From positions 26,705,932-26,769,931 of the forward strand of contig JAQNBH010000002.1 of NCBI GenBank assembly GCA_028752905.1: a stretch of DNA of 64,000 bases. The letters are read 5' to 3'. The stretch is from Cladorhizidae sp. MBARI D1340-BT2. Lineage: Eukaryota > Porifera > Demospongiae > Poecilosclerida > Cladorhizidae. This document shows, one piece after another, positions 1 through 10,987 of the stretch (the first letter of the stretch is position 1; every line of letters starts with the position of its first letter). Made by a program: the position numbers and the translations under genes. Below the pieces are notes generated by a model, which was not told the DNA's origin, did not search any database, and saw only the letters and a program-made list of their open reading frames with translations.

Positions 1-110
1 GGTCTCTCTCTGTGCTCTCTGTTGATATCAAACATCCATAATATTCTGCACACTTTACTGTAATGGACTTGATATGATTCGAATGATAGGTTTCATTATG
101 TGTTCTCTAT
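1..110 (+). repeat. Partial A module at window start
   Basis: The first 20 bases are the CT-rich tail of half-unit h5 and 21-110 is a full h6 half-unit, matching 930-1019. It runs directly into the first B module, so the array clearly continues upstream of the window. Confidence 0.95.
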
Positions 111-513
111 CTTGATATTTGCCCTAATTTGGTCTATATGTTTCTCATTTTCCCCCCGAAAATCTTGTTTTTTTGCCGTGAAGCTCATAACATTTCTACA
201 CTTTACCCAAAAAAGATAATTTTTATATCACCGGATAGCTCTTCTAATTATCTGTCTTTTGTACGTGCCAAAATTTTGAGTACTCTAAGTATTAGCAAGT
301 TATGGTGATTTGAAGTGGTAAGGTTTGGGATTTTTCCTGGCGTTTTCCAGTTGCCAAAGCGGTGGCCTGCCAGTGAAAAACCACTACATTTATTGATAAT
401 CTGTTCACATGTTGCAGATAAGGGCCTTCTCTATCAGTTGACAAAATCTGGGACTTTGGTCTTGTTAATTAGGGCAGTTATGAATTGTACTCTTACTTGA
501 TGCTAAACATGTT
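111..513 (+). repeat. B module, reference copy (class Ba)
   Basis: A 403 bp unit starting CTTGATATTTGCCC and ending GATGCTAAACATGTT. It shows no similarity to the A half-units except at its edges: CTTGAT at 111-116 and again at 496-501, and the last 18 bp (496-513), which are the beginning of an a-type half-unit of A. The foreign part is therefore about 385 bp. It contains a C6 run, a T7 run, AT-rich stretches, and a 10 bp inverted repeat (TGCCCTAATT at 120-129, AATTAGGGCA at 467-476). Class Ba marks are C6 after TTTT, AACATTTC, GATAGCTC, CCAAAATTTT, TTAGCAAG, TATGGTG and TTTGGGA. An open frame at 315-500 starts with GTG only and is broken in other copies, so I do not call a gene. Origin is unknown; a non-autonomous transposon or solo LTR is possible but unproven. 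Confidence 0.93.
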
Positions 514-590
514 AGCTTCGTAGATTATCCACACTTCACTGAATAGACTTGTTATACAGCTATTAAGATAGGACTCTCCAAGTGCTCTCT
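496..590 (+). repeat. A half-unit h1 (a-type)
   Basis: 95 bp, CTTGATGCTAAACATGTT through CAAGTGCTCTCT. Its first 18 bp are counted in the preceding B module because B-B junctions keep them. It holds the imperfect palindrome GCTAAACATGTTAGC at 502-516. Confidence 0.85.
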
Positions 591-669
591 CTTGATACCA
601 AACATCCATATATTCTGCACACTTCACTGTAATGGACTTGCAAGATAGGTATCTCTCAGTGTTCTCTAT
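591..669 (+). repeat. A half-unit h2 (b-type)
   Basis: 79 bp starting CTTGATACCAAACATCC and ending GTTCTCTAT. It shares CACACTTCACTGTAATGG with h4 and h6 in slightly changed form. It is duplicated in the 845 bp A variants and fused with h4 in the 333 bp A variant. Confidence 0.85.
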
Positions 670-763
670 CTTGAGCTAAACATGTTAGCTTCATAGATTC
701 TCCACACTTCACTGAATAGACTTGATATATAGCTCTAAAGGTAGGTCTCTCTCTGTTCTCTCT
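670..763 (+). repeat. A half-unit h3 (a-type)
   Basis: 94 bp starting CTTGAGCTAAACATG, the only half with GAG in place of GAT. It carries the palindrome GCTAAACATGTTAGC at 675-689, which changes to GCTAAACAATTTAGC in fourteen A modules between 21.4 and 49.5 kb. Confidence 0.85.
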
Positions 764-847
764 CTTGATACCAAACATCCGTATATTCCGCATACTTCAC
801 AGTAATGGACTTGATAGAATCACAAGATAGGTTTCTCTCTGCTCTCT
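764..847 (+). repeat. A half-unit h4 (b-type)
   Basis: 84 bp starting CTTGATACCAAACATCCG, with the diverged core CATACTTCACAGTAATGG and an ATCACAAGATAGG segment. The second half of the middle dimer. Confidence 0.85.
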
Positions 848-929
848 CTTGATGCTAAATAGATTCTCCACACTTCACTGAATAAACTTGATATATAGCT
901 ATTAAGATAGGTCTCTCTCTGTGCTCTCT
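848..929 (+). repeat. A half-unit h5 (a-type, shortened head)
   Basis: 82 bp starting CTTGATGCTAAATAGATT. Compared with h1 and h3 it lacks about 12 bp of the head (the CATGTTAGCTTC part), so it has no palindrome. It ends in a CT-rich tail, TCTCTCTCTGTGCTCTCT. Confidence 0.85.
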
Positions 930-1019
930 GTTGATATCAAACATCCATAATATTCTGCACACTTTACTGTAATGGACTTGATATGATTCGAATGATAGGT
1001 TTCATTATGTGTTCTCTAT
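930..1019 (+). repeat. A half-unit h6 (b-type)
   Basis: 90 bp starting GTTGATATCAAAC. It holds the perfect 10 bp palindrome TTGATATCAA at 931-940 and the 8 bp palindrome ATTCGAAT further on. It ends in TTCTCTAT, the point where every B module following an A begins. Confidence 0.85.
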
Positions 1020-2200
1020 CTTGATATTTGCCCTAATTTGGTCTATATGTTTCTCATTTTCCCCCCGAAAATCTTGTTTTTTTGCCGTGAAGCTCATAAC
1101 ATTTCTACACTTTACCCAATAAAGATAATTTTTATATCATCGGATAGCTCTTCTAATTATCTGTCTTTTGTACGTGCCAAAATTTTGAGTACTCTAAGTA
1201 TTAGCAAGTTATGGTGATTTGAAGTGGTAAGGTTTGGGATTTTTCCTGGCGTTTTCCAGTTGCCAAAGCGGTGGCCTGCCAGTGAAAAACCACTACATTT
1301 ATTGATAATCTGTTCACATGTTGCAGATAAGGGCCTTCTCTATCAGTTGACAAAATCTGGGACTTTGGTCTTGTTAATTAGGGCAGTTATGAATTGTACT
1401 CTTACTTGATGCTAAACATGTTAGCTTCGTAGATTATCCACACTTCACTGAATAGACTTGTTATACAGCTATTAAGATAGGACTCTCCAAGTGCTCTCTC
1501 TTGATACCAAACATCCATATATTCTGCACACTTCACTGTAATGGACTTGCAAGATAGGTATCTCTCAGTGTTCTCTATCTTGAGCTAAACATGTTAGCTT
1601 CATAGATTCTCCACACTTCACTGAATAGACTTGATATATAGCTCTAAAGGTAGGCCTCTCTCTGTTCTCTCTCTTGATACCAAACATCCGTATATTCCGC
1701 ATACTTCACAGTAATGGACTTGATAGAATCACAAGATAGGTTTCTCTCTGCTCTCTCTTGATGCTAAATAGATTCTCCACACTTCACTGAATAAACTTGA
1801 TATATAGCTATTAAGATAGGTCTCTCTCTGTGCTCTCTGTTGATATCAAACATCCATAATATTCTGCACACTTTACTGTAATGGACTTGATATGATTCGA
1901 ATGATAGGTTTCATTATGTGTTCTCTATCTTGATATTTGCCCTAATTTGGTCTATATGTTTCTCATTTTCCCCCCGAAAATCTTGTTTTTTTGCCGTGAA
2001 GCTCATAACATTTCTACACTTTACCCAAAAAAGATAATTTTTATATCATCGGATAGCTCTTCTAATTATCTGTCATTTGTACGTGCCAAAATTTTGAGTA
2101 CTCTAAGTATTAGCAAGTTATGGTGATTTGAAGTGGTAAGGTTTGGGATTTTTCCTGGCGTTTTGCAGTTGCCAAAGCGGTGGCCTGCCAGTGAAAAACC

Positions 2201-2202
2201 AG
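2201..2202 (+). other. 11 bp deletion in B (three copies)
   Basis: AAAAACCA joins GATAATCTG directly; the 11 bases CTACATTTATT are missing. The same deletion is at 3905/3906 and 11260/11261, each time with the nearby change TTTTGCAG for TTTTCCAG. All three copies start a run of consecutive B modules, so deletion and context travelled together. Confidence 0.93.
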
Positions 2203-2313
2203 ATAATCTGTTCACATGTTGCAGATAAGGGCCTTCTCTATCAGTTGACAAAATCTGGGACTTTGGTCTTGTTAATTAGGGCAGTTATGAATTGTACTCT
2301 TACTTGATGCTAA

Positions 2314-2329
2314 ACATGTTCTTGATATT
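2314..2329 (+). other. B-B junction (loss of A)
   Basis: AAACATGTT is followed at once by CTTGATATTT, where an A-containing unit has 506 bp beginning AGCTTCG and ending TTCTCTAT. The 31 other B-B joins in the window have the same breakpoint, for example at 2724, 17031, 29148 and 63834. Only a single T is shared at the two ends, so this looks like one illegitimate event later copied. Confidence 0.88.
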
Positions 2330-3632
2330 TGCCCTAATTTGATCTATATGTTTCTCATTTCCCCCTCGAAAATCTTGTTTTTTTGCCGTGAAGCTCATAA
2401 CTATTCTACACTTTACCTCAAAAAGATAATTTTTATATCACCAGATAGCCCTTCTAATTATCTGTCTTTTGTACGTGCCAAAGTTTTGAGTACTCTAAGT
2501 ATTAGGAAGTTATGATGATTTGAAGTGGTAAGGTTTGTGATTTTTCCTGGCGTTTTCTAGTTGCCAAAGCGGTGGCCTGCCAGTGAAAAACCACTACATT
2601 TATTGATAATCTGTTCACATGTTGCAGATAAGGGCCTTCTCTATCAGTTGACAAAATCTGGGACTTTGGTCTTGTTAATTAGGGCAGTTATGAATTGTAC
2701 TCTTACTTTATGCTAAACATGTTCTTGATATTTGCCCTAATTTGATCTATATGTTTCTCATTTCCCCCCCGAAAATCTTGTTTTTTTGCCGTGAAGCTCA
2801 TAACTATTCTACACTTTACCCCAAAAAGATAATTTTTATATCACCAGATAGCCCTTCTAATTATCTGTCTTTTGTACGTGCCAAAGTTTTGAGTACTCTA
2901 AGTATTAGGAAGTTATGATGATTTGAAGTGGTAAGGTTTGTGATTTTTCCTGGCGTTTTCTAGTTGCCAAAGCGGTGGCCTGCCAGTGAAAAACCACTAC
3001 ATTTATTGATAATCTGTTCACATGTTGCAGATAAGGGCCTTCTCTATCAGTTGACAAAATCTGGGACTTTGGTCTTGTTAATTAGGGCAGTTATGAATTG
3101 TACTCTTACTTGATGCTAAACATGTTAGCTTCGTAGATTATCCACACTTCACTGAATAGACTTGTTATACAGCTATTAAGATAGGACTCTCCAAGTGCTC
3201 TCTCTTGATACCAAACATCCATATATTCTGCACACTTCACTGTAATGGACTTGCAAGATAGGTATCTCTCAGTGTTCTCTATCTTGAGCTAAACATGTTA
3301 GCTTCATAGATTCTCCACACTTCACTGAATAGACTTGATATATAGCTCTAAAGGTAGGCCTCTCTCTGTTCTCTCTCTTGATACCAAACATCCGTATATT
3401 CCGCATACTTCACAGTAATGGACTTGATAGAATCACAAGATAGGTTTCTCTCTGCTCTCTCTTGATGCTAAATAGATTCTCCACACTTCACTGAATAAAC
3501 TTGATATATAGCTATTAAGATAGGTCTCTCTCTGTGCTCTCTGTTGATATCAAACATCCATAATATTCTGCACACTTTACTGTAATGGACTTGATATGAT
3601 TCGAATGATAGGTTTCATTATGTGTTCTCTAT

Positions 3633-6600
3633 CTTGATATTTGCCCTAATTTGGTCTATATGTTTCTCATTTTCCCCCCGAAAATCTTGTTTTTTTGCCG
3701 TGAAGCTCATAACATTTCTACACTTTACCCAAAAAAGATAATTTTTATATCATCGGATAGCTCTTCTAATTATCTGTCATTTGTACGTGCCAAAATTTTG
3801 AGTACTCTAAGTATTAGCAAGTTATGGTGATTTGAAGTGGTAAGGTTTGGGATTTTTCCTGGCGTTTTGCAGTTGCCAAAGCGGTGGCCTGCCAGTGAAA
3901 AACCAGATAATCTGTTCACATGTTGCAGATAAGGGCCTTCTCTATCAGTTGACAAAATCTGGGACTTTGGTCTTGTTAATTAGGGCAGTTATGAATTGTA
4001 CTCTTACTTGATGCTAAACATGTTCTTGATATTTGCCCTAATTTGATCTATATGTTTCTCATTTCCCCCTCGAAAATCTTGTTTTTTTGCCGTGAAGCTC
4101 ATAACTATTCTACACTTTACCTCAAAAAGATAATTTTTATATCACCAGATAGCCCTTCTAATTATCTGTCTTTTGTACGTGCCAAAGTTTTGAGTACTCT
4201 AAGTATTAGGAAGTTATGATGATTTGAAGTGGTAAGGTTTGTGATTTTTCCTGGCGTTTTCTAGTTGCCAAAGCGGTGGCCTGCCAGTGAAAAACCACTA
4301 CATTTATTGATAATCTGTTCACATGTTGCAGATAAGGGCCTTCTCTATCAGTTGACAAAATCTGGGACTTTGGTCTTGTTAATTAGGGCAGTTATGAATT
4401 GTACTCTTACTTTATGCTAAACATGTTCTTGATATTTGCCCTAATTTGATCTATATGTTTCTCATTTCCCCCCCGAAAATCTTGTTTTTTTGCCGTGAAG
4501 CTCATAACTATTCTACACTTTACCCCAAAAAGATAATTTTTATATCACCAGATAGCCCTTCTAATTATCTGTCTTTTGTACGTGCCAAAGTTTTGAGTAC
4601 TCTAAGTATTAGGAAGTTATGATGATTTGAAGTGGTAAGGTTTGTGATTTTTCCTGGCGTTTTCTAGTTGCCAAAGCGGTGGCCTGCCAGTGAAAAACCA
4701 CTACATTTATTGATAATCTGTTCACATGTTGCAGATAAGGGCCTTCTCTATCAGTTGACAAAATCTGGGACTTTGGTCTTGTTAATTAGGGCAGTTATGA
4801 ATTGTACTCTTACTTGATGCTAAACATGTTCTTGATATTTGCCCTAATTTGGTCTATATGTTTCTCATTTCCCCCTCGAAAATCTGTTTTTTTTGCCGTG
4901 AAGCTCATAACTATTCTACACTTTACTCCAAAAAGATAATTTTTATATCACCGGATAGCCCTTCTAATTATCTGTCTTTTGTACGTGCCAAAGTTTTGAG
5001 TACTCTAAGTATTAGGAAGTTATGATGATTTGAAGTGGTAAGGTTTGTGATTTTTCCTGGCGTTTTCTAGTTGCCAAAGCGGTGGCCTGCCAGTGAAAAA
5101 CCACTACATTTATTGATAATCTGTTCACATGTTGCAGATAAGGGCCTTCTCTATCAGTTGACAAAATCTGGGACTTTGGTCTTGTTAATTAGGGCAGTTA
5201 TGAATTGTACTCTTACTTGATGCTAAACATGTTCTTGATATTTGCCCTAATTTGATCTATATGTTTCTCATCCCCCCCCCGAAAATCTTGTTTTTTTGCC
5301 GTGAAGCTCATAACTATTCTACACTTTACCCCAAAAAGATAATTTTTATATCACCAGATAGCCCTTCTAATTATCTGTCTTTTGTACGTGCCAAAGTTTT
5401 GAGTACTCTAAGTATTAGGAAGTTATGATGATTTGAAGTGGTAAGGTTTGTGATTTTTCCTGGCGTTTTCTAGTTGCCAAAGCGGTGGCCTGCCAGTGAA
5501 AAACCACTACATTTATTGATAATCTGTTCACATGTTGCAGATAAGGGCCTTCTCTATCAGTTGACAAAATCTGGGACTTTGGTCTTGTTAATTAGGGCAG
5601 TTATGAATTGTACTCTTACTTTATGCTAAACATGTTCTTGATATTTGCCCTAATTTGATCTATATGTTTCTCATTTCCCCCCCGAAAATCTTGTTTTTTT
5701 GCCGTGAAGCTCATAACTATTCTACACTTTACCCCAAAAAGATAATTTTTATATCACCAGATAGCCCTTCTAATTATCTGTCTTTTGTACGTGCCAAAGT
5801 TTTGAGTACTCTAAGTATTAGGAAGTTATGATGATTTGAAGTGGTAAGGTTTGTGATTTTTCCTGGCGTTTTCTAGTTGCCAAAGCGGTGGCCTGCCAGT
5901 GAAAAACCACTACATTTATTGATAATCTGTTCACATGTTGCAGATAAGGGCCTTCTCTATCAGTTGACAAAATCTGGGACTTTGGTCTTGTTAATTAGGG
6001 CAGTTATGAATTGTACTCTTACTTGATGCTAAACATGTTCTTGATATTTGCCCTAATTTGGTCTATATGTTTCTCATTTCCCCCTCGAAAATCTGGTTTT
6101 TTTGCCGTGAAGCTCATAACTATTCTACACTTTACTCCAAAAAGATAATTTTTATATCACCGGATAGCCCTTCTAATTATCTGTCTTTTGTACGTGCCAA
6201 AGTTTTGAGTACTCTAAGTATTAGGAAGTTATGATGATTTGAAGTGGTAAGGTTTGTGATTTTTCCTGGCGTTTTCTAGTTGCCAAAGCGGTGGCCTGCC
6301 AGTGAAAAACCACTACATTTATTGATAATCTGTTCACATGTTGCAGATAAGGGCCTTCTCTATCAGTTGACAAAATCTGGGACTTTGGTCTTGTTAATTA
6401 GGGCAGTTATGAATTGTACTCTTACTTGATGCTAAACATGTTCTTGATATTTGCCCTAATTTGATCTATATGTTTCTCATCCCCCCCCCGAAAATCTTGT
6501 TTTTTTGCCGTGAAGCTCATAACTATTCTACACTTTACCCCAAAAAGATAATTTTTATATCACCAGATAGCCCTTCTAATTATCTGTCTTTTATACGTGC

Positions 6601-7351
6601 CAAAGTTTTGAGTACTCTAAGTATTAGGAAGTTATGATGATTTGAAGTGGTAAGGTTTGTGATTTTTCCTGGCGTTTTCCAGTTGCCAAAGCGGTGGCCT
6701 GCCAGTGAAAAACCACTACATTTATTGATAATCTGTTCACATGTTGCAGATAAGGGCCTTCTCTATCAGTTGACAAAATCTGGGACTTTGGTCTTGTTAA
6801 TTAGGGCAGTTATGAATTGTACTCTTACTTGATGCTAAACATGTTAGCTTCGTAGATTATCCACACTTCACTGAATAGACTTGTTATACAGCTATTAAGA
6901 TAGGACTCTCCAAGTGCGCTCTCTTGATACCAAACATCCATATATTCTGCACACTTCACTGTAATGGACTTGCAAGATAGGTATCTCTCAGTGTTCTCTA
7001 TCTTGAGCTAAACATGTTAGCTTCATAGATTCTCCACACTTCACTGAATATACTTGATATATAGCTCTAAAGGTAGGCCTCTCTCTGTTCTCTCTCTTGA
7101 TACCAAACATCCGTATATTCCGCATACTTCACAGTAATGGACTTGATAGAATCACAAGATAGGTTTCTCTCTGCTCTCTCTTGATGCTAAATAGATTCTC
7201 CACACTTCACTGAATAAACTTGATATATAGCTATTAAGATAGGTCTCTCTCTGTGCTCTCTGTTGATATCAAACATCCATAATATTCTGCACACTTTACT
7301 GTAATGGACTTGATATGATTCGAATGATAGGTTTCATTATGTGTTCTCTAT
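3633..7351 (+). repeat. 3719 bp block: run of eight consecutive B modules, then A
   Basis: B starts are at 3633 (392 bp, deleted form), 4025, 4428, 4831, 5234, 5637, 6040 and 6443; A is 6846-7351. Marker bases show a 1209 bp trimer repeated twice: 4428-5636 and 5637-6845. In each, the first member has C7 and CACCAGAT, the second GGTCTATATG with CCCCCTCG and TTTACTCC, and the third a C9 run. The last A has the private marks AAGTGCGCTC and GAATATACTT, shared only with the A at 13395. Confidence 0.9.
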
Positions 7352-10300
7352 CTTGATATTTGCCCTAATTTGGTCTATATGTTTCTCATTTTCCCCCCGA
7401 AAATCTTGTTTTTTTGCCGTGAAGCTCATAACATTTCTACACTTTACCCAAAAAAGATAATTTTTATATCACCGAATAGCTCTTCTAATTATCTGTCTTT
7501 TGTACGTGGCAAAATTTTGAGTACTCTAAGTATTAGCAAGTTATGGTGATTTGAAGTGGTAAGGTTTGGGATTTTTCCTGGCGTTTTCCAGTTGCCAAAG
7601 CGGTGGCCTGCCAGTGAAAAACCACTACATTTATTGATAATCTGTTCACATGTTGCAGATAAGGGCCTTCTCTATCAGTTGACAAAATCTGGGACTTTGG
7701 TCTTGTTAATTAGGGCAGTTATGAATTGTACTCTTACTTGATGCTAAACATGTTAGCTTCGTAGATTATCCACACTTCACTGAATAGACTTGTTATACAG
7801 CTATTAAGATAGGACTCTCCAAGTGCTCTCTCTTGATACCAAACATCCATATATTCTGCACACTTCACTGTAATGGACTTGCAAGATAGGTATCTCTCAG
7901 TGTTCTCTATCTTGAGCTAAACATGTTAGCTTCATAGATTCTCCACACTTCACTGAATAGACTTGATATATAGCTCTAAAGGTAGGTCTCTCTCTGTTCT
8001 CTCTCTTGATACCAAACATCCGTATATTCCGCATACTTCACAGTAATGGACTTGATAGAATCACAAGATAGGTTTCTCTCTGCTCTCTCTTGATGCTAAA
8101 TAGATTCTCCACACTTCACTGAATAAACTTGATATATAGCTATTAAGATAGGTCTCTCTCTGTGCTCTCTGTTGATATCAAACATCCATAATATTCTGCA
8201 CACTTTACTGTAATGGACTTGATATGATTCGAATGATAGGTTTCATTATGTGTTCTCTATCTTGATATTTGCCCTAATTTGGTCTATATGTTTCTCATTT
8301 TCCCCCCGAAAATCTTGTTTTTTTGCCGTGAAGCTCATAACATTTCTACACTTTACCCAAAAAAGATAATTTTTATATCACCGAATAGCTCTTCTAATTA
8401 TCTGTCTTTTGTACGTGGCAAAATTTTGAGTACTCTAAGTATTAGCAAGTTATGGTGATTTGAAGTGGTAAGGTTTGGGATTTTTCCTGGCGTTTTCCAG
8501 TTGCCAAAGCGGTGGCCTGCCAGTGAAAAACCACTACATTTATTGATAATCTGTTCACATGTTGCAGATAAGGGCCTTCTCTATCAGTTGACAAAATCTG
8601 GGACTTTGGTCTTGTTAATTAGGGCAGTTATGAATTGTACTCTTACTTGATGCTAAACATGTTAGCTTCGTAGATTATCCACACTTCACTGAATAGACTT
8701 GTTATACAGCTATTAAGATAGGACTCTCCAAGTGCTCTCTCTTGATACCAAACATCCATATATTCTGCACACTTCACTGTAATGGACTTGCAAGATAGGT
8801 ATCTCTCAGTGTTCTCTATCTTGAGCTAAACATGTTAGCTTCATAGATTCTCCACACTTCACTGAATAGACTTGATATATAGCTCTAAAGGTAGGCCTCT
8901 CTCTGTTCTCTCTCTTGATACCAAACATCCGTATATTCCGCATACTTCACAGTAATGGACTTGATAGAATCACAAGATAGGTTTCTCTCTGCTCTCTCTT
9001 GATGCTAAATAGATTCTCCACACTTCACTGAATAAACTTGATATATAGCTATTAAGATAGGTCTCTCTCTGTGCTCTCTGTTGATATCAAACATCCATAA
9101 TATTCTGCACACTTTACTGTAATGGACTTGATATGATTCGAATGATAGGTTTCATTATGTGTTCTCTATCTTGATATTTGCCCTAATTTGGTCTATATGT
9201 TTCTCATTTTCCCCCCGAAAATCTTGTTTTTTTGCCGTGAAGCTCATAACATTTCTACACTTTACCCAAAAAAGATAATTTTTATATCACCGGATAGCTC
9301 TTCTAATTATCTGTCTTTTGTACGTGCCAAAATTTTGAGTACTCTAAGTATTAGCAAGTTATGGTGATTTGAAGTGGTAAGGTTTGGGATTTTTCCTGGC
9401 GTTTTCCAGTTGCCAAAGCGGTGGCCTGCCAGTGAAAAACCACTACATTTATTGATAATCTGTTCACATGTTGCAGATAAGGGCCTTCTCTATCAGTTGA
9501 CAAAATCTGGGACTTTGGTCTTGTTAATTAGGGCAGTTATGAATTGTACTCTTACTTGATGCTAAACATGTTAGCTTCGTAGATTATCCACACTTCACTG
9601 AATAGACTTGTTATACAGCTATTAAGATAGGACTCTCCAAGTGCTCTCTCTTGATACCAAACATCCATATATTCTGCACACTTCACTGTAATGGACTTGC
9701 AAGATAGGTATCTCTCAGTGTTCTCTATCTTGAGCTAAACATGTTAGCTTCATAGATTCTCCACACTTCACTGAATAGACTTGATATATAGCTCTAAAGG
9801 TAGGTCTCTCTCTGTTCTCTCTCTTGATACCAAACATCCGTATATTCCGCATACTTCACAGTAATGGACTTGATAGAATCACAAGATAGGTTTCTCTCTG
9901 CTCTCTCTTGATGCTAAATAGATTCTCCACACTTCACTGAATAAACTTGATATATAGCTATTAAGATAGGTCTCTCTCTGTGCTCTCTGTTGATATCAAA
10001 CATCCATAATATTCTGCACACTTTACTGTAATGGACTTGATATGATTCGAATGATAGGTTTCATTATGTGTTCTCTATCTTGATATTTGCCCTAATTTGG
10101 TCTATATGTTTCTCATTTTCCCCCCGAAAATCTTGTTTTTTTGCCGTGAAGCTCATAACATTTCTACACTTTACCCAATAAAGATAATTTTTATATCATC
10201 GGATAGCTCTTCTAATTATCTGTCTTTTGTACGTGCCAAAATTTTGAGTACTCTAAGTATTAGCAAGTTATGGTGATTTGAAGTGGTAAGGTTTGGGATT

Positions 10301-10987
10301 TTTCCTGGCGTTTTCCAGTTGCCAAAGCGGTGGCCTGCCAGTGAAAAACCACTACATTTATTGATAATCTGTTCACATGTTGCAGATAAGGGCCTTCTCT
10401 ATCAGTTGACAAAATCTGGGACTTTGGTCTTGTTAATTAGGGCAGTTATGAATTGTACTCTTACTTGATGCTAAACATGTTAGCTTCGTAGATTATCCAC
10501 ACTTCACTGAATAGACTTGTTATACAGCTATTAAGATAGGACTCTCCAAGTGCTCTCTCTTGATACCAAACATCCATATATTCTGCACACTTCACTGTAA
10601 TGGACTTGCAAGATAGGTATCTCTCAGTGTTCTCTATCTTGAGCTAAACATGTTAGCTTCATAGATTCTCCACACTTCACTGAATAGACTTGATATATAG
10701 CTCTAAAGGTAGGCCTCTCTCTGTTCTCTCTCTTGATACCAAACATCCGTATATTCCGCATACTTCACAGTAATGGACTTGATAGAATCACAAGATAGGT
10801 TTCTCTCTGCTCTCTCTTGATGCTAAATAGATTCTCCACACTTCACTGAATAAACTTGATATATAGCTATTAAGATAGGTCTCTCTCTGTGCTCTCTGTT
10901 GATATCAAACATCCATAATATTCTGCACACTTTACTGTAATGGACTTGATATGATTCGAATGATAGGTTTCATTATGTGTTCTCTAT
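7352..10987 (+). repeat. Four 909 bp A+B units
   Basis: Units start at 7352, 8261, 9170 and 10079. The first two share CACCGAATAG and GTACGTGGC, so they are a recent tandem pair. The last two match the pair at 111 and 1020. Confidence 0.92.

Larger units (their letters stand above)
514..1019 (+). repeat. A module, reference copy
   Basis: A 506 bp unit from AGCTTCGTAG to TTCTCTAT. With the 18 bp before it (496-513) it resolves into six half-units h1-h6 forming three dimers: 496-669 (174 bp), 670-847 (178 bp) and 848-1019 (172 bp). Odd halves are a-type (CACTTCACTGAATA core, then a CT-rich tail). Even halves are b-type (CAAACATCC, then CACTGTAATGG or a variant). The ~175 bp dimer is close to nucleosome-repeat length, as in many centromeric satellites. 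I see 49 complete A modules at exactly this length; the exceptions are listed separately. Confidence 0.93.
111..1928 (+). repeat. Two 909 bp A+B units
   Basis: Units 111-1019 and 1020-1928. The second B carries ACCCAATAAAG and ATCATCGG. The ACCCAATAAAG mark returns in the B at 10079, which links this region to 9170-12185 as an older block copy. Confidence 0.92.
1929..3632 (+). repeat. 1704 bp block: shortened B, two Bb modules, A
   Basis: Composition is B 1929-2320 (392 bp, 11 bp deletion), B 2321-2723, B 2724-3126 and A 3127-3632. The first Bb ends CTTTATGC instead of CTTGATGC and has a CCCCCTCG run; the second has C7 and a normal end. The same shortened B followed by the same two Bb types heads the next B run at 3633 and the run at 10988. 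Confidence 0.92.

Noticed and set aside
315..500. A 61-codon open frame repeated in most B modules
   Set aside because: It starts with GTG with a TGA three codons upstream and has no early in-frame ATG. It is closed by TAG in the Bb modules of the first 13 kb (TTTTCTAG) and altered by the 11 bp deletion. The rare changes seen alter amino acids (for example S/T, R/T, E/K, H/D). Its recurrence simply reflects repeat homogenisation.
111..513. Helitron ends for module B
   Set aside because: The insert does not begin with TC or end with CTRR preceded by a hairpin.
975..990. Pol III B-box-like GATTCGAATGA in h6
   Set aside because: It fits the core of the B box, but I found no acceptable A box upstream and no T-run terminator at a suitable distance. 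ATTCGAAT is more simply a short palindrome.
2066..2251. Antisense 61-codon open frame at 2066, 3770 and 11125
   Set aside because: It exists only in the three B modules with the 11 bp deletion, which joins frames by accident.
5272..5280. C6 to C9 and T7/T8 run-length variation as biology
   Set aside because: Homopolymer lengths are prone to sequencing error. I used them as markers only where other bases support the same grouping.
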